Assembly (NCBI RefSeq): GCF_003533305.1
Contig: NZ_DOEH01000011.1
Location: 1-37,265 of the forward strand
DNA: 37,265 bases
Direction: 5' to 3'
Source: Providencia sp.
GTDB taxonomy: Bacteria > Pseudomonadota > Gammaproteobacteria > Enterobacterales > Enterobacteriaceae
Both the position numbers and the translations under genes were made by a program. A model generated the notes under the pieces. That model was not told the DNA's origin. It searched no databases and was given only the letters and a program-made list of their open reading frames with translations. Below, one piece after another: positions 23,306-32,526 of this stretch; within the stretch, counting starts at the first letter, position 1; every line of letters starts with the position of its first letter.

Positions 23306-23333
23306 AGTATAGAGGGCTTTCTGTGATTCTCAA
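23306..23333 (-). promoter_or_regulatory. Promoter of the thi operon
   Basis: On the minus strand, TTGAGA (23333-23328) and TATACT (23311-23306) are separated by 16 bases. The predicted start, near 23299, is the first base of the riboswitch, which supports the call. Confidence 0.8.
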
Positions 23334-23340
23334 GCTTTTT

Positions 23341-23460
23341 CCTCGTCATTCTTCAAGCGATAAGTGCGTTGGCCGCTCTCGGCTACCCAAGTCACATACT
23401 TATGTATGCTCCTTGGGATATCCTCGCTTGCCGCCTTCTTCTCGCTTGAATAATTTAGAG
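23341..23460. repeat. ERIC (enterobacterial repetitive intergenic consensus) element
   Basis: Terminal inverted repeats TTCAAGCGA (23352-23360) and TCGCTTGAA (23442-23450) flank a central palindrome with CCCAAG and CTTGGG arms around CATACTTATGTATG. Segments such as TATGTATGCTCCTTGGGA and AAGTGCGTTGG match the ERIC consensus family with substitutions. It ends about 8 bases from the thi promoter -35 box. ERICs are non-autonomous repeats found between genes. Confidence 0.88.
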
Positions 23461-23527
23461 GAACCTTTGGATAGATTGGTTAGTTAAAACCAAGATCAAA
23501 ACTAAGACCGAAATTACAAGTTTGGGC

Positions 23528-24190
23528 CTACAAACTCCAAGTATATTGCGGCCAGTTATTTTCATTGGCGGCTTGTTGTAAGCGTGGGTCGCCGTTGATA
23601 ATAAATACTTCATCGGCAAAGTAGCACATGGGAAGGTCGTTGGCAGAGTCGGTGTAAAAGTAGATATAGGCATCGGTGATGGGTTGGTGGCTTACCCAAT
23701 GCATTAGACGCTTAACTTTACCTTCTTTGAAAGTGGGAATACCTTCTATTTCAGTAGTGTAGCAACCACTTTGTTGCTTGATATCAATGCCCATGGCGAC
23801 GTCAGCATTAAGTTTGTTTGCTACCTTTTTAACAATAAATGAAACGGTTGCGGAGATCACAATAATCGGGATCTTTTGAGATCGATAAAAGGCGATCGTG
23901 CTTAATCCTTCGGGATAAATTCGCGGAATAATAATGGTGTCGATAAAATCATCGAGCCACAGATCGACTTGCTCTGTTTTTATATTGGCAAGAGATTGCA
24001 AATTAAATCGCAAATATGTTGCCATATCTAAAGATCCTGCATTGTATTGCGCCATCATTGTTTTATCAGCCTCGACAAAACGGGGGTCTTTGATGATTTT
24101 TTTATCCCATAAATATTGCGTCCACAGTACGCTGCTATCTCCTTGAATTAAGGTGTCATCCAAATCAAAAATGGCTAATTTGTTCCGCAT
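23528..24190 (-). CDS. HAD-superfamily (subfamily IB) phosphatase
   Basis: The 220-residue product has all four HAD motifs: DLDDTL (nucleophile D9, acid/base D11), VISAT with S113, the lysine region TFKEGKVKR (155-161), and YTDSANDLP (D181, D185). The pattern and helical cap after motif I resemble SerB-like subfamily IB phosphatases that remove phosphate from small molecules. It has no signal peptide, so it is cytoplasmic. It follows the transporter ATPase by 21 bases, probably as the last gene of that operon. Taken with the upstream phosphodiesterase, it may complete dephosphorylation of an imported compound; the substrate is unknown. Confidence 0.85.
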   Translation of the reverse strand: MRNKLAIFDLDDTLIQGDSSVLWTQYLWDKKIIKDPRFVEADKTMMAQYNAGSLDMATYLRFNLQSLANIKTEQVDLWLDDFIDTIIIPRIYPEGLSTIAFYRSQKIPIIVISATVSFIVKKVANKLNADVAMGIDIKQQSGCYTTEIEGIPTFKEGKVKRLMHWVSHQPITDAYIYFYTDSANDLPMCYFADEVFIINGDPRLQQAANENNWPQYTWSL

Positions 24191-24211
24191 TTTTATTTTT
24201 CCATGATTAAA

Positions 24212-25228
24212 TTAGCTTAAGGCGCGAATTTCATTTTTATTAAACATCAGTTCAAGACGTGTTCCGGGCTCAAAAAGTCGTTCTGAAGAGCGGTTAAGTA
24301 GGTCAACTGTCATATTTCCTGCTGGCGTATTGACTGAATAACGAATGATATTGCCCAGTAATTGATGGTCGACAATAATAGCATCAACAGGATGCGAAAT
24401 ATGGTCTGCATATTGACGTCCCGCTTCTTTTACATAAATAGATTCGGGACGGATCGCGAGGGTGCCTTGTAGATTTAGTCCCAGCATGGCATTGGCTTTC
24501 TCTGCGGTAACGAGATTATAGTTACCCATAAAACGTGCTACAAACTCATTAGCCGGTTGAGTATAGATATTTTCTGCTGTATCGCTTTGAACAATCGAGC
24601 CTTTATTCATTAAAAAAATTCTATCTGACATGATCATTGCTTCATCTTGATCATGAGTGACAAAAATAGTTGTCAGTTTTAGTTCACGCTGAATATGACG
24701 AATTTGTTGACGTAAATGTTTACGAATACGGGCATCAAGGGCTGATAAAGGCTCATCGAGCAATAATATTTGCGGCTTCATCACTAAAGCGCGAGCCAGT
24801 GCCACTCGTTGACGCTGACCACCAGACAATTGATGCGGATATTGCTGCTCTTTCCCTTGGAGTTCAACCATTTCAATCACATCGGTGACTGCTTTCTCCC
24901 TTTCTTTACTATCAACTTTGCGCATCTTCAGGCCAAAGGCAATATTTTCGGTCACCGTCATATTAGGGAACAACGCATAACTTTGAAATACCATACCTAC
25001 GCCACGCTGCTGAGCAGCTTGATGGGTAATATTTTCACGACCAATATAGAGCTCACCACTATTTAGTTGCTCAAGACCTGCAATACAGCGTAAAAGCGTT
25101 GATTTTCCACAACCGCTAGGACCTAGCAAAGTAATAAATTCGCCTTTTTCAATCGTAAACTGGATATCAGAAAACACCTGATTTTGACCAAAGGACTTAC
25201 TTAAATTTTCGGCAATGACATAGCTCAT
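24212..25228 (-). CDS. ABC transporter ATP-binding protein (phosphonate/iron/polyamine type)
   Basis: The 338-residue ATPase energises import through the two permeases encoded beside it. Walker A (GPSGCGKST), Q-loop (FQSYALFPNM), signature (LSGGQRQRVALARAL), Walker B (ILLLDEPLSALD) and the switch histidine (VTHDQDEA) are all present, and a C-terminal TOBE-like regulatory domain follows (about residues 250-338). I chose the ATG at 25228, seven bases after GGAG, which starts at MSYVIAENLSKSFG; the ATG three bases upstream overlaps the permease stop. The family contains 2-aminoethylphosphonate, ferric and polyamine importers, so sequence alone does not give the substrate. Confidence 0.9.
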   Translation of the reverse strand: MSYVIAENLSKSFGQNQVFSDIQFTIEKGEFITLLGPSGCGKSTLLRCIAGLEQLNSGELYIGRENITHQAAQQRGVGMVFQSYALFPNMTVTENIAFGLKMRKVDSKEREKAVTDVIEMVELQGKEQQYPHQLSGGQRQRVALARALVMKPQILLLDEPLSALDARIRKHLRQQIRHIQRELKLTTIFVTHDQDEAMIMSDRIFLMNKGSIVQSDTAENIYTQPANEFVARFMGNYNLVTAEKANAMLGLNLQGTLAIRPESIYVKEAGRQYADHISHPVDAIIVDHQLLGNIIRYSVNTPAGNMTVDLLNRSSERLFEPGTRLELMFNKNEIRALS

Positions 25229-25230
25229 CA

Positions 25231-26058
25231 TTAATCTCCAGAACGGCTTAATCGAGTTGCTAACCAAGTCAATAACAACGTAAATAGGAAATAAGACATC
25301 ACCAGTGCAGAGGTAAAATGACCGCTGGTTTGACGCATATTGAAGAGATAAATTTGTAGGGTTTCATAACGGGTTCCCACCAATATATTGGCGAAAACAA
25401 ATTCACCCATTAGAAATGAAAATGAAATTAATAATGAGACAAGAAAACCTTTACGAATATTGGGTAGCACAATCAAAATAAAAGCTTTAAATGTGCTAGC
25501 ACCTAATAGGTGAGCAGCATCCATCAAGTCATGCAAATTAATACCTTGGAAACTATTCGCCAAAGCACGATACATAAAGGGTAAAGTGATGGTGAAATAG
25601 GTGCCAATTAAAATCCACGGCGTGCCGACTAATATAAATGGTTCATCAGAAAATATTTGTAATAAACCGACGGAAGAGACTACGGGCGGGATGGCAAAAG
25701 GTAAAATAATCAATAAGTCCATTACACTTTTTAGTTTGGGAAAACGATAAAATACCGCAAAGGTCATGGGGAGAATAATCAACGTACTGACGAGTAGGGT
25801 ACCAAAACAGATAATCAATGAACGACCAAAAGCCATTAAAAAACGTGGATCTTGCCATAATTGCAAATACCATTTTATTGATAAAGAGTCTGGCAGAACC
25901 GTTGCCCCCCATTGGCTGGCAATAGAATAAAGAAAAGTGGCGATAATGGGTAAAGCTAGTAGGCTTGCAACACTAATTAGAATTAATTTGTGCAGCCACA
26001 GGCTAGGAGCTTGACTAGATTTAGTTATCATTGGGCTGATTGCATTATTACTTTGCAT
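25231..26058 (-). CDS. ABC transporter permease, second subunit
   Basis: The 275-residue membrane protein belongs to the binding-protein-dependent permease family. About six hydrophobic segments are visible, and the cytoplasmic EAA-like loop carries DLMDAAHLLGASTFKAFILIVLPNI near residue 190. The ATG follows GGAGC. The gene overlaps the upstream permease by 11 bases, and its stop abuts the ATPase start. With its partner it forms the heterodimeric membrane channel. Confidence 0.9.
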   Translation of the reverse strand: MQSNNAISPMITKSSQAPSLWLHKLILISVASLLALPIIATFLYSIASQWGATVLPDSLSIKWYLQLWQDPRFLMAFGRSLIICFGTLLVSTLIILPMTFAVFYRFPKLKSVMDLLIILPFAIPPVVSSVGLLQIFSDEPFILVGTPWILIGTYFTITLPFMYRALANSFQGINLHDLMDAAHLLGASTFKAFILIVLPNIRKGFLVSLLISFSFLMGEFVFANILVGTRYETLQIYLFNMRQTSGHFTSALVMSYFLFTLLLTWLATRLSRSGD

Positions 26059-26950
26059 GGTAGCTCCGTTTTAATAACCAATGGTGAATAGCGGTAATAA
26101 AACCAAGAATAGCAATTAACAAGACAGATAGCGCCGCCGCCATATTCGGTTCTAAGAATAGATCGCCAGAAACTAAGCTGGCAATTCGGATAGTAACCAG
26201 ATTGTAATTACCGCTAGTCAAGGCGTAGGTACTTGCGTATGCCCCAACCGCATTGGCGATTAAGATAATAAAAGTACCGAGTAATGCAGGGGATATGACA
26301 GGAATAGCGACCTTAAACCAATATGTTAGTTTACTAGCACCCATCGTTTTTGCAGCCTCTTCCCACTCTGGTTTTAGGGCATCAAATGCAGGGTAAAGTA
26401 ATAAAACTCCTAACGGTATTTGGAAATAGATATACAGCAGCATCAACCCATTGGCGCTATAAATATTAAAGTCTTCAATAATCCCCCATGCTTTAAGTTG
26501 CAAGGTAATCGCACCGTTAAAGCCTAAAATAATAATAAAAGCAAAGGCGAGAGGAACACCACTGAAGTTACTGGTCATTGTGGTGAAAGAAATCATTATT
26601 CGGCGGACTTTACCTTGCATTTTATAAATAGAAAATGCCGTCACGCTAGAGATCAATAATCCAATCACGCTACAGAAAATTGAAAGCCATAATGTATTTT
26701 CAAATGCTTGTAGATAAAAATCATTGGTGAAGACTTCAAGATAATTGGCAACTGACCACGCTTCTTCGTAAATGAAACTATTAATCAATACCCAAATCAT
26801 TGGCGCAATTTGAAATAGGCAAAACAGCGTGATGAAAGGCAGCATTAATAAAGCCGCCTGCCAATGAAAGCGAGCCAAATGTTTTTTTAACATGGCTATT
26901 TTGCCTTGTTGTTGAGCTGTTTGTTCGCAAGGAGCGGTAATGTCGGCCAT
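26048..26950 (-). CDS. ABC transporter permease, first subunit
   Basis: The 300-residue inner-membrane permease has about six membrane segments and the EAA-like motif EWEEAAKTMGASKLTYWFKV near residue 200 that docks to the ATPase. A perfect AGGAGG ribosome binding site sits six bases before the ATG. The start overlaps the stop of the phosphodiesterase gene by one base (TAATG), tying the enzyme and the transporter into one translational unit. Confidence 0.9.
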   Translation of the reverse strand: MADITAPCEQTAQQQGKIAMLKKHLARFHWQAALLMLPFITLFCLFQIAPMIWVLINSFIYEEAWSVANYLEVFTNDFYLQAFENTLWLSIFCSVIGLLISSVTAFSIYKMQGKVRRIMISFTTMTSNFSGVPLAFAFIIILGFNGAITLQLKAWGIIEDFNIYSANGLMLLYIYFQIPLGVLLLYPAFDALKPEWEEAAKTMGASKLTYWFKVAIPVISPALLGTFIILIANAVGAYASTYALTSGNYNLVTIRIASLVSGDLFLEPNMAAALSVLLIAILGFITAIHHWLLKRSYHAK

Positions 26951-27768
26951 TAATTGCCTCCTACCAGTAACTCATGACAAACGGATTTATCGGGATAGTT
27001 CACACCGAGTAAAGCACACAGGGTTCCGCAAATTGCGGTCTGTTCCATTTCGCATTGGGGATCATGTGAAAATTGTGTTCCGATAACGAACAGCGGAACA
27101 GTGCATTCTTCTGGTAAAATGCCACCATGGCTGCGATCATTATTCATGCCGTGATCACTGGTGATAATCACTTGATAACCTTGCTCAATCCATGTCGGAA
27201 TATAGTTCGACAAAATAATATCTGCTTTACGAGCGGTATTACGATATTGCGCTGAATCAAAACCAAACTTATGTCCTGCATCATCAATATTCATAGGATG
27301 AATGAGTAAAAAGTCAGGAGAATATTGAGTGCGTAAATATTCTGCATCAATAAATAAATGGTCATCAGGATAGCTATCAGCTTGATAAAAACAGCCATAT
27401 TGAATAGCGAGTTGTTCATCATGAGTAAAGCGGTCACGAGTCGCCACAAAAGGCGCTCGGTTATAGAGTTCGCTCACCCAGTAATAAGCCGCCGCTGCGG
27501 TGATTTTTCCGGCTTTACGTGCTAAGGAAAAAACACTGTCGAAATGGGATAACCGAACCACTTCATTGTTTACAATGCCGCTTTTAACGGGTGAAATACC
27601 TGTCAGTATGCACTCATATAAAGGGCGAGACATTGAGGGGAGTTCACACTCCATTTTATAAAGTGTTGCACTATCAGCCTTGATTAAGCCATTGAGATAG
27701 CCCATACAATGATGGGCCACTGAATAACTTAAACCGTCTAGAACAACAAGTATGACCTTTTCAGACAT
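26950..27768 (-). CDS. Alkaline-phosphatase-superfamily phosphodiesterase (NPP type)
   Basis: The 272-residue cytoplasmic enzyme has the full metal set of the type I phosphodiesterase/nucleotide pyrophosphatase family: D11 (VVLDGLS), a nucleophile position at S47 in PSMSRPLYECILTG, D162/D163 and H166 (NIDDAGHKFG), D205-H206 (SDHGMN) and H214 (SHGG). Serine replaces the more usual threonine nucleophile. The family includes phosphodiesterases, nucleotide pyrophosphatases and phosphonoacetate hydrolase. I chose the ATG at 27768, preceded by AGGA. It lies between the solute-binding protein and the permease genes and most likely cleaves the imported substrate. The exact substrate cannot be read from sequence. 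Confidence 0.85.
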   Translation of the reverse strand: MSEKVILVVLDGLSYSVAHHCMGYLNGLIKADSATLYKMECELPSMSRPLYECILTGISPVKSGIVNNEVVRLSHFDSVFSLARKAGKITAAAAYYWVSELYNRAPFVATRDRFTHDEQLAIQYGCFYQADSYPDDHLFIDAEYLRTQYSPDFLLIHPMNIDDAGHKFGFDSAQYRNTARKADIILSNYIPTWIEQGYQVIITSDHGMNNDRSHGGILPEECTVPLFVIGTQFSHDPQCEMEQTAICGTLCALLGVNYPDKSVCHELLVGGN

Positions 27769-27780
27769 TATCAATCCTAA

Positions 27781-28833
27781 TTACTGCTGGTGGATTAAAA
27801 CTTGCTGTTGCCACATTTTCGGCAAAGTACGAGATGACTTTTCCCAACCCTCTGCATCTTTAATGGGATGAACATTTTTATATTGTGCTTCAGGGAGTAA
27901 TTTAGATTTAATTGAATCAGGTAATGTCAGATATTGTGCACGAATAGGGCGAGCATAACCTTCCGCCAGATTTAACTGCCCTTTATCACTGAAAATATAT
28001 TCGCGAGCTAATTTAGCTGCATTTGGGTTTTTGGCATATTTGTTGATAATCGTGGTATAACCTGAAATAACCGAACCATCTGATGGAATAACAACGGTGA
28101 AACGATCGCGGTTGATCTGATCGCGATAATTCAGTGCGTTAAAGTCCCATAAAATACCGACTTCAACTTCACCTTTTTCGATATTGGCGACAGTAGGATC
28201 GTTTACTGATAAGCGCTTTTGTTTAGCGAGTTCAGCAAAAAATTCAATGGCCGGCGTGAGGTTGTTTTCATCACCACCACGAGCAAAAGCAGCGGCAAGG
28301 ACAGCGTTGTTAGCTTGTGCTGCTATACCCACGTCACCGACGGTGACTTTATATTTACCTTTGAGTAAATCGTCCCAACTTTTTGGTGCGTCTTTGACTA
28401 ACTCATTGTTAATCATAAAAGCAATTGACCCAGTATAAGCTAGCGCCCAATGCCCATCTTTATCTTTTGCCCAATTAGGAATTTGTTCCCAAGTTGTCGG
28501 TTTATAAGCTTGAGTAACCCCTTTTTGCACAGCGACGGGACCAAAAGAGGCACCAACATCACCAATATCTGCCGTTGCATTTTTTTTCTCAGCTGCAAAT
28601 TTTGCGATTTCTTGGGCCGAACTCATATCGGTATCTTGGTGTTTTAATCCATATTGGTTTTCTAAATCCTGCCAAGTTCCTTTCCAGTTAGCCCATGAAT
28701 CTGGCATTCCCACACTGTATACTTGCCCTTCTTTTTTTGCCGCATCAATTAATTTAGTTAAATTAGCATCTGCTGCTAATGTAAGGCTTGATGTTGTTAG
28801 AGATATTAAAATTGCAGGAACGATAACTTTCAT
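27781..28833 (-). CDS. Periplasmic solute-binding protein of the ABC transporter
   Basis: The 350-residue protein starts with a clear Sec signal peptide (MKVIVPAILISLTTSSLTLAA, cleavage before DANL). The mature part follows the extracellular solute-binding type 1 / iron-and-phosphonate-binding pattern, with LIDAAKKEGQVYSVG at the N-terminus, LAYTGSIAFMINNELV in the hinge area and SDKGQLNLAEGYARPIR near the end. I chose the ATG at 28833 because it begins the signal peptide; an upstream extension is not supported. It is the first gene of a six-gene operon. Ligand unknown; a phosphorus-containing organic compound is inferred from the neighbours. Confidence 0.88.
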   Translation of the reverse strand: MKVIVPAILISLTTSSLTLAADANLTKLIDAAKKEGQVYSVGMPDSWANWKGTWQDLENQYGLKHQDTDMSSAQEIAKFAAEKKNATADIGDVGASFGPVAVQKGVTQAYKPTTWEQIPNWAKDKDGHWALAYTGSIAFMINNELVKDAPKSWDDLLKGKYKVTVGDVGIAAQANNAVLAAAFARGGDENNLTPAIEFFAELAKQKRLSVNDPTVANIEKGEVEVGILWDFNALNYRDQINRDRFTVVIPSDGSVISGYTTIINKYAKNPNAAKLAREYIFSDKGQLNLAEGYARPIRAQYLTLPDSIKSKLLPEAQYKNVHPIKDAEGWEKSSRTLPKMWQQQVLIHQQ

Positions 28834-28900
28834 CTTTTCTCTCACTATTGAGGAGCCGTATTGGTTAATTAGCATGCTAAGTTGATAAGATGACAATCAG

Positions 28901-28930
28901 TTGAAAGATTTATGACGCTTTTTGTATAAT
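28901..28930 (+). promoter_or_regulatory. Candidate nudC promoter
   Basis: TTGAAA (28901-28906) and a consensus TATAAT (28925-28930) are separated by 18 bases on the plus strand. It reads toward nudC and leaves a leader of about 150 bases. It overlaps the transcribed leader of the opposite solute-binding operon. Confidence 0.5.
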
Positions 28931-28953
28931 TTGTACTTAAAGCTGTATCATTT

Positions 28954-28982
28954 TGTTTATGAAAATGAACAAAAACTGTCAA
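28954..28982 (-). promoter_or_regulatory. Candidate promoter of the six-gene transporter operon
   Basis: A perfect TTGACA lies at 28982-28977 on the minus strand with a weak TAAACA -10 (28959-28954) 17 bases on. The weak -10 suggests an activator may be needed. Alternative -10 boxes nearby (28924-28929, TATACA) lack a good -35. Confidence 0.35.
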
Positions 28983-29086
28983 ATAAAGCATCGAAATATA
29001 ACCCGTTAATCTTTTGAATTATTGTGTGTAAAAAGACTATCTTGGGTATAAAGGTAATTATTTTATGCAGATAAAAGATATGGAAA

Positions 29087-29878
29087 ATGACTAAATTAAC
29101 ATTAGCAGGAACAGAAAGTGGTTGGTGGTTCATTTGTTTTGCGGGTCGGTTGTGGCTACCTCAGGGGGATGTTCCGAGAGGAACAGCTAAAGAGTTGTCT
29201 CTTATTGGTAAAACAGCGACCCCAATCGGGGAATGGCAAGGCGAGATAGTTTGGCTTATTGCTGAAAAAATGCCTTCAGATATGGCTTCCCCTCGTTTAG
29301 TCGCGGCACAAGATGAAGGACTTTTTCGACTTGCAGGTCGAGGAGTTCAACTCGCTGAATTTTATCGTTCACATCGTTATTGTGGTTATTGTGGAACGTC
29401 AATGCGTCATAGTAAAACGGAGTGGGCTTGTCTTTGTGACCATTGCCATGAACGTTATTATCCGCAAATTGCTCCTTGCATAATTGTGGGTATACGGCGA
29501 GATGATCATATCTTATTGGCTCAACATCGTCGCCATTCACAAAATCCATTATTTACAGTATTAGCGGGATTTGTGGAAGTTGGTGAGACATTAGAAGAAG
29601 CGGTTGCTCGTGAAGTGATGGAAGAAAGTAATATTAAAATTCGTAATATTCGCTATGTTTCATCACAGCCATGGCCATTTCCACATTCTTTGATGATGGG
29701 CTTTCTTGCCGATTATGACAGCGGGGAAATTAAAGTTGATCCAAACGAATTAATTAGTGCCCAGTGGTATCACTACAATGAGCTGCCTTTAATTCCGCCA
29801 GGAGATACTATAGCAAGGCGTTTAATTGAAGATACTGTTGTGCTTTGTCGTGATAGCGAAGATGAAGCAAGCCAATAG
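29087..29878 (+). CDS. nudC: NAD(+) diphosphatase / RNA deNADding hydrolase NudC
   Basis: NudC hydrolyses NADH and removes NAD caps from RNA 5' ends. The 263-residue product (E. coli 257) shows the zinc site (CGYCG and CDHC around residues 99-125), the YYPQIAPC segment, the Nudix box [20 protein letters not shown] and the family-specific SQPWPFPHS motif. In E. coli it follows rsd and precedes hemE; here rsd is missing, and an ABC transporter operon lies upstream in the opposite direction. hemE follows after 84 bases with its own likely promoter. Confidence 0.97.
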   Translation: MTKLTLAGTESGWWFICFAGRLWLPQGDVPRGTAKELSLIGKTATPIGEWQGEIVWLIAEKMPSDMASPRLVAAQDEGLFRLAGRGVQLAEFYRSHRYCGYCGTSMRHSKTEWACLCDHCHERYYPQIAPCIIVGIRRDDHILLAQHRRHSQNPLFTVLAGFVEVGETLEEAVAREVMEESNIKIRNIRYVSSQPWPFPHSLMMGFLADYDSGEIKVDPNELISAQWYHYNELPLIPPGDTIARRLIEDTVVLCRDSEDEASQ

Positions 29879-29904
29879 GCGCGCTGATATTGTTGTCTTT
29901 AACA

Positions 29905-29913
29905 TGCTACAAT
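29905..29913 (+). promoter_or_regulatory. Candidate extended -10 promoter for hemE
   Basis: TGCTACAAT provides a TG dinucleotide one base before the -10 hexamer TACAAT (29908-29913). It lies 50 bases before the hemE start. No good -35 is seen. Confidence 0.5.
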
Positions 29914-29962
29914 ACTAGCCCTTAGCCATTTACGGCGGCCACTGATTATAATGGAGTAAATA

Positions 29963-31027
29963 ATGACTGAGTTAAAAAATGACCGCTATCTACGCGCGTT
30001 GCTACGTCAACCCGTAGATGTGACCCCGGTATGGATGATGCGTCAAGCAGGCCGCTATTTGCCTGAATACAAAGCAACACGGGCACAAGCCGGTGATTTT
30101 ATTTCTCTGTGTAAAAATACGGAGTTGGCGTGTGAGGTGACTTTACAACCATTACGTCGCTTTCCATTAGATGCCGCTATTTTATTTTCTGATATCTTAA
30201 CCATTCCTGATGCAATGGGACTTGGTCTCTATTTTGAAACTGGGGAAGGCCCGCGTTTTCAAAAGCCAATAAGCAGCCTTGCGGATGTCAAAAACATTCC
30301 AATTCCTGATCCAGAAATGGAATTAGGTTACGTAATGGATGCTGTGAGGGCTATTCGTAAAGCGCTAAATGGTGATGTGCCGTTGATTGGTTTTTCAGGT
30401 AGCCCATGGACATTAGCGACTTATATGGTTGAAGGTGGCAGCAGCAAAGCCTTCACTAAAATCAAAAAAATGATGTATGAAGACCCTGCTGCACTGCATT
30501 TATTACTCGATAAACTGGCTGATAGCGTTATTTTATATTTGAATGCACAAATTCGTGCTGGTGCACAATCCCTGATGATTTTCGATACTTGGGGCGGTGT
30601 GTTAACTAAGCGTGATTATTTACAGTTTTCATTGAATTATATGCAGAAAATCATTGATGGGCTGATCCGTGAAAACGAGGGTCGCCGCGTACCCGTAACC
30701 TTATTTACTAAAGGTGGCGGTCAGTGGTTAGAAGAAATGGCTGCGACGGGCTGTGATGCATTAGGTTTAGATTGGACGACTGAAATTGCAGATGCACGTC
30801 GTCGCGTTGGTGATAAAGTTGCATTACAAGGTAATATGGATCCATCGATGTTATATGCGCCGCCAGCTCGTATCGAAGAAGAAGTACAAAATATTCTTGC
30901 TGGTTTCGGTAGCGGTGATGGTCATGTATTTAACTTAGGACATGGCATTCATCAGGATGTTGCGCCTGAGCATGCAGGTGTATTTATCGATGCCGTTCAC
31001 CGTTTCTCCCGACAGTATCATCAATAG
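29963..31027 (+). CDS. hemE: Uroporphyrinogen decarboxylase
   Basis: HemE removes four acetate carboxyl groups from uroporphyrinogen III to give coproporphyrinogen III in heme synthesis. The 354-residue product matches the E. coli length. Signatures [15 protein letters not shown] near the N-terminus and [18 protein letters not shown] near residue 145 are the two family patterns, and LFSDIL carries an active-site aspartate. The ATG follows ATGGAGTAAATA. nfi follows about 100 bases later. Confidence 0.98.
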   Translation: MTELKNDRYLRALLRQPVDVTPVWMMRQAGRYLPEYKATRAQAGDFISLCKNTELACEVTLQPLRRFPLDAAILFSDILTIPDAMGLGLYFETGEGPRFQKPISSLADVKNIPIPDPEMELGYVMDAVRAIRKALNGDVPLIGFSGSPWTLATYMVEGGSSKAFTKIKKMMYEDPAALHLLLDKLADSVILYLNAQIRAGAQSLMIFDTWGGVLTKRDYLQFSLNYMQKIIDGLIRENEGRRVPVTLFTKGGGQWLEEMAATGCDALGLDWTTEIADARRRVGDKVALQGNMDPSMLYAPPARIEEEVQNILAGFGSGDGHVFNLGHGIHQDVAPEHAGVFIDAVHRFSRQYHQ

Positions 31028-31125
31028 CCGGCAGGTTTAACTCATGGTGTATTTACCGTAGCTTGTAAGTGCACTATTATCATCTATCATTAGTAATAAT
31101 TAAGTATCTTAAGTATTGGTACATT

Positions 31126-31797
31126 ATGGTTTTAGATACTCACTTGTTACGGCAAGAACAAATTCATCAAGCCGAACAAGTTATTTTAGCTGATGAATAC
31201 CAGCAGCCTCGCTTTATTGGCGGGGCTGATGTGGGTTTTGAACAACAAGGTAGCATTACTCGAGCCGCTATTGTCGTGTTGTCATGGCCACAATTGGAAT
31301 TAGTTGAATATCAGATAGCACGAGTCCCGACTCAATTACCTTATATTCCTGGGTTACTTTCCTTTCGAGAAGTGCCTGGGTTAATGGCGGCGTGGACACA
31401 AATAAAACAAAAGCCTGATTTGGTTCTTGTGGATGGTCAAGGTATTGCTCACCCAAGGCGCTTTGGTGTTGCTTGTCATTTTGGATTACAAGCGAATGTT
31501 CCAACGATTGGCGTCGCAAAAAGCCGTTTATGTGGTGATGACGTTGTACTCGCCGAAGAACAAGGTAGCTATCTACCTCTAATGCAAAATGGAAATCAAT
31601 TAGGCTGGGTACTGCGTAGCAAAAAACGCTGTAACCCTTTGTTTATTTCTCCGGGACATAAAGTCAGTTTATTGTCGTCGCTAGAGTGGGTAACGCGGTG
31701 CTTGCAAGGGTATCGGCTACCTGAACCTACCCGTTTTGCTGACGGAATTGCATCTAATCGCATATTTTTTAAGCGAATGAATAAGAAAATTGGCTAA
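31126..31797 (+). CDS. nfi: Endonuclease V
   Basis: Endonuclease V nicks DNA near deoxyinosine in repair of deaminated adenine. The 223-residue product matches the E. coli length and shows [13 protein letters not shown] (catalytic Asp), [19 protein letters not shown] and [13 protein letters not shown]. coli has His where this protein has Gln in VDGQGI. I chose the ATG at 31126 ([12 protein letters not shown]); a longer in-frame start would add 19 unrelated residues. The ribosome binding site is weak. Probably cotranscribed with hemE and yjaG. Confidence 0.95.
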   Translation: MVLDTHLLRQEQIHQAEQVILADEYQQPRFIGGADVGFEQQGSITRAAIVVLSWPQLELVEYQIARVPTQLPYIPGLLSFREVPGLMAAWTQIKQKPDLVLVDGQGIAHPRRFGVACHFGLQANVPTIGVAKSRLCGDDVVLAEEQGSYLPLMQNGNQLGWVLRSKKRCNPLFISPGHKVSLLSSLEWVTRCLQGYRLPEPTRFADGIASNRIFFKRMNKKIG

Positions 31798-31871
31798 TTA
31801 TCAGCAAAATATGTGGCATTGGCGGATTTTCAGGTAAACTGCGAAGTATTGAGATTGATGAGTCAGAAATT

Positions 31872-32459
31872 ATGTTAAAAAATCCCATTCATTTGAGGTT
31901 GGAAAAATTAGAAAGCTGGCAGCATGTCACTTTTATGGCTTGCCTGTGTGAAAGAATGTATCCCAATTTTCAAATGTTTTGCCAGCAAACTGAATTTGCG
32001 CATGAAAAAGTTTACCGCTCTATACTCGATTTAGTTTGGGAAACCTTGATCATAAAAGATAGCAAAGTCAATTTTGACAGTCAGTTAGAAAAATTAGAAG
32101 AAATTATTCCTGTCGCGGATGATTTCGATATATATGGCGTGTACCCTGCCATTGATGCATGTGTTGCTTTAGGCGAAGTTATTCACTCAAAATTGAGTGG
32201 TGAAACATTAGAGCATGCAATAGCGGTTAGCGAAACATCCATCCGTACAGTGGCTATGCTTGAAATGACTCAAGCTGGGCGAGAAATGACTGAGCAAGAG
32301 CTCAAAGAATTATCTTCTGTTGAAGAGGAATGGGATATCCAATGGGATATTTTCCGTTTACTGGCAGCTTGTGAAGAACGAGACTTAGAGTTAATTAAAG
32401 GATTAAAATCTGACCTTCGCGAAGCGGGGGTTAGCAATATAGGCATTACATTAAGCTGA
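31872..32459 (+). CDS. yjaG: YjaG family (DUF416) protein
   Basis: The 195-residue protein belongs to the DUF416 family (YjaG in E. coli), which is conserved between nfi and hupA in enterics but has no established function. It is acidic and largely helical, without signal peptide or membrane segments. The start at 31872 has only a weak ribosome binding site (GTCAGAAATT). The position between nfi and hupA supports the assignment. Confidence 0.9.
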   Translation: MLKNPIHLRLEKLESWQHVTFMACLCERMYPNFQMFCQQTEFAHEKVYRSILDLVWETLIIKDSKVNFDSQLEKLEEIIPVADDFDIYGVYPAIDACVALGEVIHSKLSGETLEHAIAVSETSIRTVAMLEMTQAGREMTEQELKELSSVEEEWDIQWDIFRLLAACEERDLELIKGLKSDLREAGVSNIGITLS

Positions 32460-32467
32460 TTTTTATA

Positions 32468-32483
32468 CTTTCGTTAACGAAAG
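32468..32483. promoter_or_regulatory. Perfect 16-bp palindrome after yjaG
   Basis: CTTTCGTTAACGAAAG is its own reverse complement and begins nine bases after the yjaG stop. With no loop it suits a dimeric DNA-binding protein better than an RNA hairpin. It lies about 175 bases before hupA. No regulator is recognised. Confidence 0.4.
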
Positions 32484-32526
32484 CGTGACTTGACGCAGTA
32501 ATGCTGAGTACTAAGGCTTCACATAT

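Noticed and set aside
28890..28985. Possible Pho box before the solute-binding protein gene
   Set aside because: Only single half-sites (TTGTCAT, CTGTCAA) are seen; the required second repeat four bases away matches poorly at both places, so phosphate control is not supported by sequence.
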